Assembly: GCA_937996825.1 (NCBI GenBank)
Contig: CALKUJ010000031.1
Location: 1 to 18,401, forward strand
DNA: 18,401 bases
Direction: 5' to 3'
Origin: an uncultured Polynucleobacter sp.
GTDB lineage: Bacteria; Pseudomonadota; Gammaproteobacteria; Burkholderiales; Burkholderiaceae
Of this stretch, positions 1 to 7,466 are shown piece by piece. A program made the translations under genes and the position numbers. Positions within the stretch are counted from its first letter, which is position 1. Each line of letters opens with the position of its first letter. The notes beneath the pieces are model-generated. The model saw only the letters and a list, made by a program, of their open reading frames with translations. It was not told where the DNA came from and made no database searches.

Positions 1-423
1 GCAAAAGCCAATGATGATTTCCATGGCCAAAGCATGACAGATGTTGTGATGGCGCCAACCCGTATTTACGTTAAATCAATGTTGGCATTGATGGCGAAAA
101 TCAAAGTGAAGGGCATGGCACACATCACAGGTGGCGGCTTGGTTGAAAACGTACCACGTGTGTTACCTGAAAACACCCAAGCTGTTTTGTATCGTGATGC
201 ATGGCAGTTGCCGCAGCTATTCCAATGGTTGCAAAAAAATGGTGGTGTTGAAGATGCTGAAATGCACCGCGTGTTCAACTGCGGTGTTGGTATGGTCGTG
301 ATTTTGAATGCCGCTGATGCTAAAGCTGCCAAAGCACAACTTGAGTCAACGGGTGAGACGGTTTACCAATTAGGTGAGATCGTTGAAAGACCTGCTGGCG
401 CGCACCAAACCATCGTTATTTAA
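1..423 (+). CDS. purM: Phosphoribosylformylglycinamidine cyclo-ligase (AIR synthetase), 3' part
   Basis: This is the C-terminal 140 residues of PurM, cut by the left edge of the window and open in frame from base 1. PurM is the cytoplasmic enzyme that closes the imidazole ring in purine synthesis: FGAM plus ATP gives AIR. The family is about 345 residues long, so roughly 40% is present. The glycine-rich segment HITGGGLVENVPRVLPE, the following hydrophobic core and the ending are typical of the PurM C-terminal domain, which helps form the ATP site. The reading frame is clean and ends in TAA at 421-423. The gene is convergent with miaA, whose stop codon lies 22 bases away. Confidence 0.95.
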   Translation, partial: AKANDDFHGQSMTDVVMAPTRIYVKSMLALMAKIKVKGMAHITGGGLVENVPRVLPENTQAVLYRDAWQLPQLFQWLQKNGGVEDAEMHRVFNCGVGMVVILNAADAKAAKAQLESTGETVYQLGEIVERPAGAHQTIVI

Positions 424-445
424 TTGAAGATTTAAATCATCTGAA

Positions 446-1447
446 CTAAATCATTTGATAGTGAGCAAGAACCTCTTGCTCACATCGCTTCATCTGACTT
501 TCATCTAAAGAGTCAATCACTTCTTTTGTTTGCATACCTCTGAGCCAAGTTAGTTGGCGCTTAGCCAATTGTCTCGTGGCAGCGATGGCTTGGTCTTGAA
601 ATTCTTGAAAGGTGATGTTGCCATCCAAATGATCCCAGGCTTGACGGTATCCCACGGCTCTCATGGATGGCAGATCAGGATGTAAACGAGGATTTTGACG
701 AAGCACTTTCATCTCATCTAAAAAACCTTCAGCCATCATGACTTCAAAACGCTTGGCAATGCGTTCATGGAGAACTGAGCGATCACTGGGCTCAATTGAA
801 ATCAAACGAAGATCAAGAGGGGCGTCGGAATTGTCACTTCCGTCACTAGTAGCACGATCACCTCTGCCACTGTCTTTCGGTTGTTCTTGCAGCCACTCGG
901 ACATGGGTTTGCCGCTTTGTAGATAAATTTCTAAAGCTCGTTGTACGCGCTGAGCATCATTTTTTTCAAGTCTTGCAGCAGTGGCTGGATCCACTTGGGC
1001 AAGCTCATCATGAATGGCTGGCCATCCAAGTTTGGCAGCACGTGACTCGATTTCTGCACGGATTTCAGGCGAGGCTGCTGGCATATTGGATAAACCATGG
1101 GCAAGTGCACGCCAGTAAAGCATCGTGCCGCCAACAATCAATGGGATGTTATTTCTTGCGCGGATTTCTTTGAGCCACTGTTTTGCATCATGCGCAAACT
1201 TTGCTGCTGAGTAGGGATCTTCTGGCTCAGCAATATCAATGCCGTGATGACGCACTTCTTGCATTTCAGATTTACTAGGCTTGGCAGTGCCAATGTCCAT
1301 GCCCCGATAAACCAGGGCTGAATCCATGCTGATGATTTCTACTGTTTTGCCAAGTTTTTTTGCTGACCGAGCGATGGCCATGGCCAGGGAACTTTTACCG
1401 CTGGCCGTTGGACCAACGATGGTGATGACAGCTTGATCAGGTGCCAC
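446..1447 (-). CDS. miaA: tRNA dimethylallyltransferase
   Basis: MiaA transfers the dimethylallyl group from DMAPP to the N6 of adenine 37 in tRNAs that read UNN codons, which supports decoding accuracy. In the 333 residues I see the P-loop GPTASGKS (12-19), the substrate motif DSALVYRGMDIGTAKP (42-57), VGGTMLY (105-111), DAQRVQRALE (164-173), MRAVGYRQ (262-269) and RQLTWLRG (297-304). The start is GTG at 1447, two bases after the mutL stop, with no clear ribosome binding site, so translational coupling to mutL is likely. An unusual Ser/Asp/Gly-rich stretch at residues 190-210 separates two conserved blocks and makes the protein a little longer than the usual 300-320 residues. It is the last gene of the murJ operon and ends with TAG. 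Confidence 0.97.
   Translation of the reverse strand: MAPDQAVITIVGPTASGKSSLAMAIARSAKKLGKTVEIISMDSALVYRGMDIGTAKPSKSEMQEVRHHGIDIAEPEDPYSAAKFAHDAKQWLKEIRARNNIPLIVGGTMLYWRALAHGLSNMPAASPEIRAEIESRAAKLGWPAIHDELAQVDPATAARLEKNDAQRVQRALEIYLQSGKPMSEWLQEQPKDSGRGDRATSDGSDNSDAPLDLRLISIEPSDRSVLHERIAKRFEVMMAEGFLDEMKVLRQNPRLHPDLPSMRAVGYRQAWDHLDGNITFQEFQDQAIAATRQLAKRQLTWLRGMQTKEVIDSLDESQMKRCEQEVLAHYQMI
461..483. repeat. Perfect 10-bp hairpin at the purM/miaA convergent junction
   Basis: GTGAGCAAGA (461-470) and TCTTGCTCAC (474-483) are exact reverse complements separated by the 3-base loop ACC. The hairpin lies in the last codons of miaA and 38 bases past the purM stop. Neither side has a run of T, so it is not a textbook intrinsic terminator. 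It could still slow polymerase or protect the 3' end of purM mRNA; that role is inference. Confidence 0.6.
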
Positions 1448-1449
1448 GA

Positions 1450-3240
1450 TTAACGGCCACGCAGAAATAATTTATCCAAATCTTGAATACTCAACTGGAT
1501 CCAAGTTGGACGACCATGATTACATTGATCCGCTCTTTCGGTTTGCTCCATTTGACGAAGCAGGGCATCCATTTCAGTCAAGGTTAATAAGCGGTGTGCT
1601 CTAACTGCTGCATGACAAGCTTGCGTTGCAAGACGTTCATGTTGAGCGGCATCGACCACTGCTTGAGAGCCTGTTGAGTCAAGATCATTTAAAAGGTTTC
1701 TCACCAAACCAATCGGATCTGCTTTTTGTAAAAGAGTTGGAATGGTTCTGATTGCCAACTGAGTTGGCGATAGAGTGGCCACGTCAAAGCCTAATTGATT
1801 AAGTGTGGCGCGATGTTCTTGTGCCTTACCCACTTCCAATTCTGAGGCGTGCATCACTACTGGAACTAATAGTTGCTGAACTTTGATGCCTGACGCCAAA
1901 TCTTCTTTGAGTTTTTCGTACAACACTCTTTCGTGGGCTGCGTGCATATCAACCAAGACCAAGCCAAATTTATTCTGAGCCAAGATATAAATGCCGTGGA
2001 TTTGAGCCAAGGCGTGACCTAGCGGTAAGTCATCATTTGTTGCTTGAGCTTGTTGATCGGTTGATCGATGATTCAGTTGAATAAATAATTTATCAATCTC
2101 GGTTTTATTGCTTTGGCTAAGAGGTAAGTTCTGATTGATTGAACTGTTGACGCGATCAGCCCACTGATAATTTGTAGTACCTGTATCAGCGGTTTGAGTA
2201 AAGCCATAACTTGGGGCGTATTGAGTTGAGCTTTCTAGTGAGTGGCCAGCTGCAGTACCAAGGGCATGTTGTATCGCTTTGTAGATGAACTGATGAACTG
2301 CGCCACCTTCCCTGAATCTGACCTCTGTTTTAGCTGGGTGCACGTTGACATCGACCAACTGGGGATCGATCTCTAAAGAGAGAACCACCATGGGTTGTCG
2401 ATCGCCATGCAACACATCTTGATAAGCGCTACGAATTGCATGCTGAATCACCTTATCTCTGACAAAGCGACCATTCACAAAACTGTATTGTTGATCTGCT
2501 CTTGCCCGACTGGAGGTTGGTTTACTGACGAATCCTCTGACGGTGAGTGGCCCTGACATGTGCTCTAGAGCGATTTTGGAATGCTGAAACTCTTGACCGA
2601 GGATGGCATCTACACGTTGTTCAATATTGCACGATGCCCAACGTTCGATCACTTTGCCGTTATGCCAAATCGCAAAACCAATATCTGGTCGAGACAAAGC
2701 GATTCTGCGAATCAGTTCTAGGCAGTGACCTAATTCAGTGGCGGAGCTTTTTAAAAACTTTCTTCTGGCTGGGGTGTTGAAATACAAATCTTGTACATCA
2801 ACAGTGGTGCCAACAGGACCAGAGGAAGGGCTGACCGCTCCCATGGTTTGTCCACCATTCACCTGAATTTGCCAGGCATGATCATCTTCATTGGTTCGTG
2901 TGGTGATACTAAATCTTGATACGGATGCAATTGATGCAAGCGCTTCACCTCTAAAACCCAGAGAGGCCACTGATTCGAGGTCTGATAAGGAAGTGATCTT
3001 GCTGGTGGCGTGACGCTGAATGGCCAAATGAAGTTCTGTATGAGCGATGCCTGAGCCATCATCTTGAATCGAGATTCTTTGACAGCCACCTTCCTCTAAA
3101 CGAATCGTGATGGCTTGTGCGCCAGCGTCAATGGCATTTTCCAAAACCTCTTTGACCACTGATGCGGGTCTCTCGACCACTTCACCTGCTGCAATTTGAC
3201 TGATCAGCGTGTCTGGCAGCGCGGCTATGACTTTTCTCAT
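1450..3240 (-). CDS. mutL: DNA mismatch repair protein MutL
   Basis: MutL is the ATP-driven matchmaker of mismatch repair that links MutS to strand incision. The N-terminal GHKL ATPase (about 1-330) shows QIAAGEVVERPASVVKE (15-31, catalytic Glu31), N35, DDGSGI (60-65), RHATSKI (76-82), GFRGEAL (95-101) and FNTPARRKF (154-162). A Ser/Gln/Thr-rich linker covers about 335-400. The C-terminal dimerisation domain carries DMHAAHERVLYE (431-442), ACHAAVRAHR (541-550), QCNHGRP (572-578) and a terminal FLR (592-594). These match the metal-binding motifs of MutL proteins that nick DNA themselves, unlike E. coli MutL, which depends on MutH. The gene starts with ATG 17 bases after the SirB1-like gene and lies 2 bases before miaA; mutL-miaA adjacency is common in proteobacteria. 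Confidence 0.97.
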   Translation of the reverse strand: MRKVIAALPDTLISQIAAGEVVERPASVVKEVLENAIDAGAQAITIRLEEGGCQRISIQDDGSGIAHTELHLAIQRHATSKITSLSDLESVASLGFRGEALASIASVSRFSITTRTNEDDHAWQIQVNGGQTMGAVSPSSGPVGTTVDVQDLYFNTPARRKFLKSSATELGHCLELIRRIALSRPDIGFAIWHNGKVIERWASCNIEQRVDAILGQEFQHSKIALEHMSGPLTVRGFVSKPTSSRARADQQYSFVNGRFVRDKVIQHAIRSAYQDVLHGDRQPMVVLSLEIDPQLVDVNVHPAKTEVRFREGGAVHQFIYKAIQHALGTAAGHSLESSTQYAPSYGFTQTADTGTTNYQWADRVNSSINQNLPLSQSNKTEIDKLFIQLNHRSTDQQAQATNDDLPLGHALAQIHGIYILAQNKFGLVLVDMHAAHERVLYEKLKEDLASGIKVQQLLVPVVMHASELEVGKAQEHRATLNQLGFDVATLSPTQLAIRTIPTLLQKADPIGLVRNLLNDLDSTGSQAVVDAAQHERLATQACHAAVRAHRLLTLTEMDALLRQMEQTERADQCNHGRPTWIQLSIQDLDKLFLRGR

Positions 3241-3257
3241 AAAGCAATCAACTTCGC

Positions 3258-4100
3258 TTAATGATGACGGTGTTGTTCTTCAAGCTCAATGATTTGTGCT
3301 CGGATTTCATCTAGGTCACTTGCATTCTCAGTACCATCTAAATACCTTTGCATATCCTCAATGGCAGGTCTGATGTAATCAAGTTGTGCCAATGCAATAC
3401 CGCGGTCTCTGATTTCTTCTAATGCATCTGGTAGCAAAATGACCAAGCGCTGTTGAACGCCTAAAAGTCTTTCCCATCTCTCTTGTTGTGTATAGATGGC
3501 TTTTAGGTTGCGTAAAAAGCGAGACAAGATTTCTCGAGAACTAGATGATCTTAAAAAAGCGCTTAAAGGGAGTTGGTACTCACCACGATATCCTTGAGCA
3601 TCTAAATATGGATCCAACATTTGTTGAAGCTCTTCTTTAGACAAAGATGTACCGGTTAAAGGGTCAAGTATCACTTCCCCCTGAGGAAGAGATAAGCGAA
3701 CCATGAAATGGTTTGGAAATGAAACGCCTTTGATGTTCAGGCCAATTTGTTGTCCAAGCTCCATGAAGATCAGAGCCAAAGAAATTGGAATGCCTCGTCT
3801 TGTTTCAAGGACGCTGTGCAAATAAGAATTATTTGGGTCGTAGTAGTCGTTACGATTCGGCCCAAAACCGAGTTCTTTGTAAAAGAAGTTTTTTAAGATT
3901 TGTAACTTTTGAATCCCAGCCATTTCATGGGTGACTCGATGCTTGACTTTGTCACCCAATAAATCCAACTCATCGAACACATGCTGAACCACCAAATCTG
4001 GGTATGCGTGTTGAGCAATCGCAATCGCTGCTTCTGTCAAAGGGAAGTGATCATCCTCTGACACCAATGAAGCAAAGTAATCAAGTTGTTGTGTTGGCAT
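3258..4100 (-). CDS. SirB1/YchA-type protein: transglutaminase-like fold plus TPR-like tail
   Basis: This 280-residue soluble protein belongs to the SirB1 family, which joins a transglutaminase-like domain (about 50-190) to a helical TPR-like C-terminus (about 190-265). Visible family signatures are NDYYDPNNSYLHSVLETRRGIPISLAL (84-110 region), GVSFPNHFMVR (125-135, His130) and ILDPLTG (144-150, Asp146). The sequence contains no cysteine at all, so the usual Cys of a transglutaminase triad is missing and Ser107 probably occupies that place. Catalysis of the classical kind is therefore unlikely. No signal peptide or membrane segment is seen. The biochemical role is not established in the family as far as I know. 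It is co-directional between murJ (18-base gap) and mutL (17-base gap), so it is probably co-transcribed with them. Confidence 0.88.
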   Translation of the reverse strand: MPTQQLDYFASLVSEDDHFPLTEAAIAIAQHAYPDLVVQHVFDELDLLGDKVKHRVTHEMAGIQKLQILKNFFYKELGFGPNRNDYYDPNNSYLHSVLETRRGIPISLALIFMELGQQIGLNIKGVSFPNHFMVRLSLPQGEVILDPLTGTSLSKEELQQMLDPYLDAQGYRGEYQLPLSAFLRSSSSREILSRFLRNLKAIYTQQERWERLLGVQQRLVILLPDALEEIRDRGIALAQLDYIRPAIEDMQRYLDGTENASDLDEIRAQIIELEEQHRHH

Positions 4101-4118
4101 AGTTCTAAAAAATTTGTT

Positions 4119-5675
4119 TTATGTTGCTTTGTATAAAAAATCTTTAACTCTGAAGCCTGTTAGCCATAGAGTGCCCAAGTAAACTAAACCTGCCACTGCC
4201 AACCATAAACATAACCAAGCAATTCTAATAAATGGCGTATTTTTTAATTCTAACCAGTCATGTTGGTGGGCACCGAAGTAAAAAATAATACCAATTGCCA
4301 CCAAGCCAATACTCAACTTGAAGAAAAACTTTAGCCACCCTGCGTGTTTCATCAGCAAGCCTTGCTTATGAAGTCCATTCCATAACAAGAAAGCGTTAAG
4401 GCATGCGCCTAAGCCAATCGAGAGAGCCAAGCCAGCATGGTCGAGCCATGGAACTAAAACAATGTTGGCTAATTGAGTTAAGACCAACACAGTGATGGCT
4501 ATTTTCACGGGTGTTTTGATGTCTTGTCTTGAGTAGTAGGCTGGGGCCAAGATTTTGATCAAAATCAAACCAATCAAGCCCACACCATACGCAGCCAGAG
4601 CACGCTGAGTCATCGTTACATCAATGGCAGTGAATTGACCATAGTGATACAAGACGGTGGCCAACGGTTGACCAAATATAAATAATGCTAAAGCTGCTGG
4701 TGCTGCCAAAACAAACGTTAACTTCAAGCCCCAGTCAATTAACTGTGTCATTTGCGTTTTATCTTCTAGAGCATTGGCTTTTGACAGACTTGGCAATAAA
4801 ACTGTGCCAATCGCAACGCCCAGCAATGCAGTTGGAAATTCCATCAAGCGATCAGCGTAGGAGAGCCATGACACACTGCCAACGGCAAGATGGGAAGCAA
4901 TATTGGTGTTGATGATGAGTGATAACTGAGCCACTGAAACGCCAAAGAGCGCTGGCAACATCAAGTGCAATACTTTTTTTGCCCCAGGGTGGTTCCAAGC
5001 ACTTTGAATTCTGCCCACGCTCAATCCGATGCTGGGCAACATACCGATTTTTTTAAGAGCAGGTATCTGGATAGCTAACTGCGTGATGCCACCCACAATC
5101 ACGCCAATACCTAAAGCGTAAATTGGAGTTTCGAAGTAGGGAGAAAGTAACCATGAAGAGAAGATCATGGATAAGTTGAGTAAAACTGGGGTGAAAGCTG
5201 GTACGGCAAATTTTTTATAGGTGTTAAGTATGCCGGCTGATAAAGACACCATTGAAATCAGTCCGATATAGGGGAACATGATTCGGGTCAGGGTCAGACT
5301 GGCCTCATGAGCTCCGGTCTCACGCAAACCAGAGGCCACCAAGAAAATGATCCATGGGGCGCCAATCACACCTAAAAGTACCGTGATCACCAACGCCCAA
5401 AATAACAAGGTGGCAATCGCCCCAACCATCAATGCGGTGCCTTCTTTACCCTCTTTGGTGCTGGTTTCGCTTAAAACGGGCACAAATGCCTGAGAAAACG
5501 CTCCTTCGGCAAATAAACGCCTTAATAAATTGGGGATTCTGAAGGCCACATTGAATGCGTCAGTCCACTCTGAGGCCCCGTAGGTTCTTGCTATGAGGGT
5601 TTCTCGGAGCAATCCCGTGATACGGGATAGCATGGTAAAGCTACTGATTTTGGCGGCGGCAGATAATAAGTTCAC
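4119..5675 (-). CDS. murJ: Lipid II flippase MurJ (MviN family)
   Basis: MurJ moves the peptidoglycan precursor lipid II from the inner to the outer face of the cytoplasmic membrane. The 518 residues form about 14 hydrophobic segments. Residues known to be essential in the E. coli protein are present: Arg18, Arg24, Asp39 and Arg52 (LSRITGLLRE, TDAFNVAFRIPNLLRRLFAEGAF), and Arg276 in SYADRLMEFP, which corresponds to E. coli Arg270. The start is GTG at 5675; it gives MNLL followed by the first amphipathic helix, which aligns with E. coli MNLLKSLAAVSS, so I keep it although no good ribosome binding site precedes it. It heads the minus-strand operon murJ-SirB1-like-mutL-miaA and is divergent from rpsT, with 95 bases between the two start codons. 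MurJ and rpsT are often neighbours in proteobacteria. Confidence 0.97.
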   Translation of the reverse strand: MNLLSAAAKISSFTMLSRITGLLRETLIARTYGASEWTDAFNVAFRIPNLLRRLFAEGAFSQAFVPVLSETSTKEGKEGTALMVGAIATLLFWALVITVLLGVIGAPWIIFLVASGLRETGAHEASLTLTRIMFPYIGLISMVSLSAGILNTYKKFAVPAFTPVLLNLSMIFSSWLLSPYFETPIYALGIGVIVGGITQLAIQIPALKKIGMLPSIGLSVGRIQSAWNHPGAKKVLHLMLPALFGVSVAQLSLIINTNIASHLAVGSVSWLSYADRLMEFPTALLGVAIGTVLLPSLSKANALEDKTQMTQLIDWGLKLTFVLAAPAALALFIFGQPLATVLYHYGQFTAIDVTMTQRALAAYGVGLIGLILIKILAPAYYSRQDIKTPVKIAITVLVLTQLANIVLVPWLDHAGLALSIGLGACLNAFLLWNGLHKQGLLMKHAGWLKFFFKLSIGLVAIGIIFYFGAHQHDWLELKNTPFIRIAWLCLWLAVAGLVYLGTLWLTGFRVKDFLYKAT

Positions 5676-5728
5676 AGGCGTAGTTTTACAGATTTCTGGC
5701 GGGGGTGGTAGCCTTCCTCAGGATAAGT

Positions 5729-5734
5729 TATAAT
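5729..5734 (+). promoter_or_regulatory. -10 element of the rpsT promoter
   Basis: A perfect TATAAT lies 36 bases upstream of the rpsT ATG. At 16-18 bp spacing the possible -35 positions (around 5705-5712) match TTGACA poorly, and there is no extended TG. Transcription would start near 5741 and give a leader of about 30 bases. The call rests on the exact -10 hexamer and its position in the murJ/rpsT divergent gap. Confidence 0.6.
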
Positions 5735-5770
5735 CTTTTTCTTTTGGCAATACCCCTAAAGGTTATAAAC

Positions 5771-6037
5771 ATGGCAAATACCGCCCAAGCTCGTAAACGT
5801 GCCCGCCAGGCAGTTTCTCAAAATGAACACAACACCAGCTTGCGTTCACGTCTTCGCACAGCTATCAAGTCTGTTCGTAAAGCCGTAGATGCTGGTGATA
5901 AAGCTGCTGCAGCCAAGGTTTTCCAAGCTGCTCAGGCAACTATCGACAAGATTGCAGACAAGAAGGTAGTGCATAAGAACACTGCTGCGCGTACTAAATC
6001 ACGCTTATCTGCAGCTGTTAAGGGCATGACTGCCTAA
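5771..6037 (+). CDS. rpsT: Small ribosomal subunit protein bS20
   Basis: This is S20, an 88-residue, very basic, helical protein that binds 16S rRNA early in 30S assembly. The start is ATG at 5771 (MANTAQARKRARQ), which gives the usual length of 86-90 residues. AAAGG at 5758-5762 is a suitable ribosome binding site 8 bases upstream. A longer in-frame reading to 5705 would add a hydrophobic 22-residue leader unknown in S20 and would run across the promoter, so I reject it. Alanine- and lysine-rich composition, with KIADKKVVHKNTAARTKSRL near the end, matches the family. It is a single-gene transcription unit: a TATAAT box lies upstream and a strong hairpin terminator follows 14 bases after the stop. 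Confidence 0.98.
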   Translation: MANTAQARKRARQAVSQNEHNTSLRSRLRTAIKSVRKAVDAGDKAAAAKVFQAAQATIDKIADKKVVHKNTAARTKSRLSAAVKGMTA

Positions 6038-6051
6038 TTTAGGTCAGTTTT

Positions 6052-6087
6052 AAAAAAGCCCGTTCCCTTATCCGGAGCGGGTTTTTT
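6052..6087. terminator. Bidirectional intrinsic terminator between rpsT and the DUF3579 gene
   Basis: CCCGTTCC (6059-6066) pairs with GGAGCGGG (6074-6081) in an 8-bp stem with one G-U pair and a 7-base loop. A run of six T follows at 6082-6087 and a run of six A precedes at 6052-6057. The structure therefore works as an intrinsic terminator on the + strand for rpsT and, read the other way, on the - strand for the DUF3579 gene that ends at 6092. Confidence 0.9.
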
Positions 6088-6091
6088 GTTT

Positions 6092-6400
6092 CTAGTTGTT
6101 TGATTTTATTGGGATTTCGCAAGCCTCAACAATCGGAAGATTGTTATCTTTGGCAAAGTTTTTCACGAAATCCATGGCTTTTGGCTCGATATCCCTTAAG
6201 CGCTCATCGACAAGCACGCATTTTGTGCCTGCGAGGTTCACAGGTTTAACAAAAGGTGAATATGTGAAGCGTGGGTCGCCTGGATCATTTTCTGGTCGAA
6301 ATTGAGCCATGACACCGCAGAGTCTTTCAGCCCAGTCGCTGGGTCGAAATGGCTTGCCATCATGAGTGAGACCTTGAATGAAGAATTGTTTGGTCGTCAC
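6092..6400 (-). CDS. DUF3579 family protein
   Basis: This 102-residue cytoplasmic protein is of the DUF3579 type, found mainly in betaproteobacteria; its function is unknown to me. It begins MTTKQFFIQGLTHDGKPFRPSDWAERL and includes FRPENDPGDPRFTYSPFVKPV (about 34-54) and KCVLVDERL (60-68), the blocks by which I recognise the family. No signal peptide, membrane segment or metal-binding cluster is seen. The start is GTG at 6400, without a good ribosome binding site; no ATG close by in frame offers a better choice. It is convergent with rpsT, sharing the terminator at 6052-6087, and divergent from argF. The conserved position beside argF in this group of bacteria suggests a link to arginine metabolism, but that is only context. 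Confidence 0.85.
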   Translation of the reverse strand: MTTKQFFIQGLTHDGKPFRPSDWAERLCGVMAQFRPENDPGDPRFTYSPFVKPVNLAGTKCVLVDERLRDIEPKAMDFVKNFAKDNNLPIVEACEIPIKSNN

Positions 6401-6507
6401 GATGTGTATGCGGTATAAATGAATAATTGGTTGGGGAAAACCCGACTATTTTAGCAGTTTAGAACTACCGTGAATCAATTATTGAGTTAATCAGGCATTT
6501 GAAATTT

Positions 6508-7434
6508 ATGGCGTCAAATCTTGCGGTTAGACATTATTTACAGTTCACTGATTTCAGTGCGGATGAGTACGCTTATCTTTTAGAAAGATCTGCTTTTTTG
6601 AAAGCAAAATTCAAAAGATATGAAACTTGGCATCCGCTTCATGACCGAACCTTGGCCATGATTTTTGAAAAAAACTCCACGCGTACCAGATTGTCTTTTG
6701 AAGCGGGCATTCATCAATTGGGTGGTCATGCCGTGTTTCTTAATACCAAAGATACCCAGTTGGGTCGTGGTGAGCCGGTTGAGGATGCCGCTCAGGTGAT
6801 TTCTCGCATGACTGACATCATCATGATCAGAACATTTGGCCAAGACATCATTGAGCGTTTTGCTGCTCATTCACGTGTACCAGTCATCAATGGTTTGACA
6901 AATGAATATCACCCTTGCCAAGTATTAGCTGACATCTTCACGTATGTAGAGCATCGTAAGAGCATCAAGGGTAAGACCGTTGCGTGGGTGGGTGATGCCA
7001 ATAACATGGCCTACACCTGGATTCAGGCAGCTGAGATTTTAGATTTCAAGGTGCACTTTTCTGCTCCTTCGGCTTATCAACTTGACCAAAAGATGTTGAG
7101 TCCTAATGCTAAAAAATATTTAACAGTTTTTGAAAATCCTGTTGATGCCTGTCGTGGAGCTGATTTGGTGACCACTGATGTATGGACCAGCATGGGTTAT
7201 GAAAATGAAAATCAAATTCGCTTAAAGGCTTTTGAAGGCTGGATGGTCAACGATGCCTTGATGGCCACTGCTCATTCAGATGCTTTATTCATGCATTGCT
7301 TGCCTGCACATAGAGGTGAAGAAGTTTCTGCATCAGTGATTGATGGTCCTCAAAGTGTGGTTTGGGATGAGGCTGAAAATCGTCTGCACGTACAAAAAGC
7401 TTTGATGGAATTTTTGCTTTGCGGCAAGTTGTAA
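6508..7434 (+). CDS. argF: Ornithine carbamoyltransferase, anabolic
   Basis: ArgF makes citrulline from ornithine and carbamoyl phosphate. From the ATG at 6508 the protein has 308 residues, the usual length. It shows the carbamoyl-phosphate motif STRTR (57-61), RTFGQ (108-112), HPCQ (135-138), the ornithine-side loop DVWTSMG (224-230) and HCLP (263-266). A TTG at 6499 would add MKF only; the ATG gives MASNLAVRHYLQF, which fits the family better. The ribosome binding site is weak: AGG at 6493-6495, 12 bases away. It heads argF-argG-ppnP and is divergent from the DUF3579 gene. The 107-base upstream gap should hold its promoter, but I find no convincing pair of hexamers and no full arginine-repressor box. 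Confidence 0.97.
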   Translation: MASNLAVRHYLQFTDFSADEYAYLLERSAFLKAKFKRYETWHPLHDRTLAMIFEKNSTRTRLSFEAGIHQLGGHAVFLNTKDTQLGRGEPVEDAAQVISRMTDIIMIRTFGQDIIERFAAHSRVPVINGLTNEYHPCQVLADIFTYVEHRKSIKGKTVAWVGDANNMAYTWIQAAEILDFKVHFSAPSAYQLDQKMLSPNAKKYLTVFENPVDACRGADLVTTDVWTSMGYENENQIRLKAFEGWMVNDALMATAHSDALFMHCLPAHRGEEVSASVIDGPQSVVWDEAENRLHVQKALMEFLLCGKL

Positions 7435-7466
7435 TTTTTACTTAAACTTTAATTAATTAGATAGAT

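Noticed and set aside
5705..5770. Upstream extension of rpsT by 22 residues
   Set aside because: It would run through the TATAAT box and add a hydrophobic leader not known in S20. The ATG at 5771 has a good ribosome binding site.
6420..6485. Two TGAAT motifs (6420-6424, 6471-6475) upstream of argF as possible arginine-repressor boxes
   Set aside because: Neither has the ATTCA partner at the right 4-base spacing. The second is followed by ATTGA at 5 bases, so the match to the known ARG box is too weak to claim.
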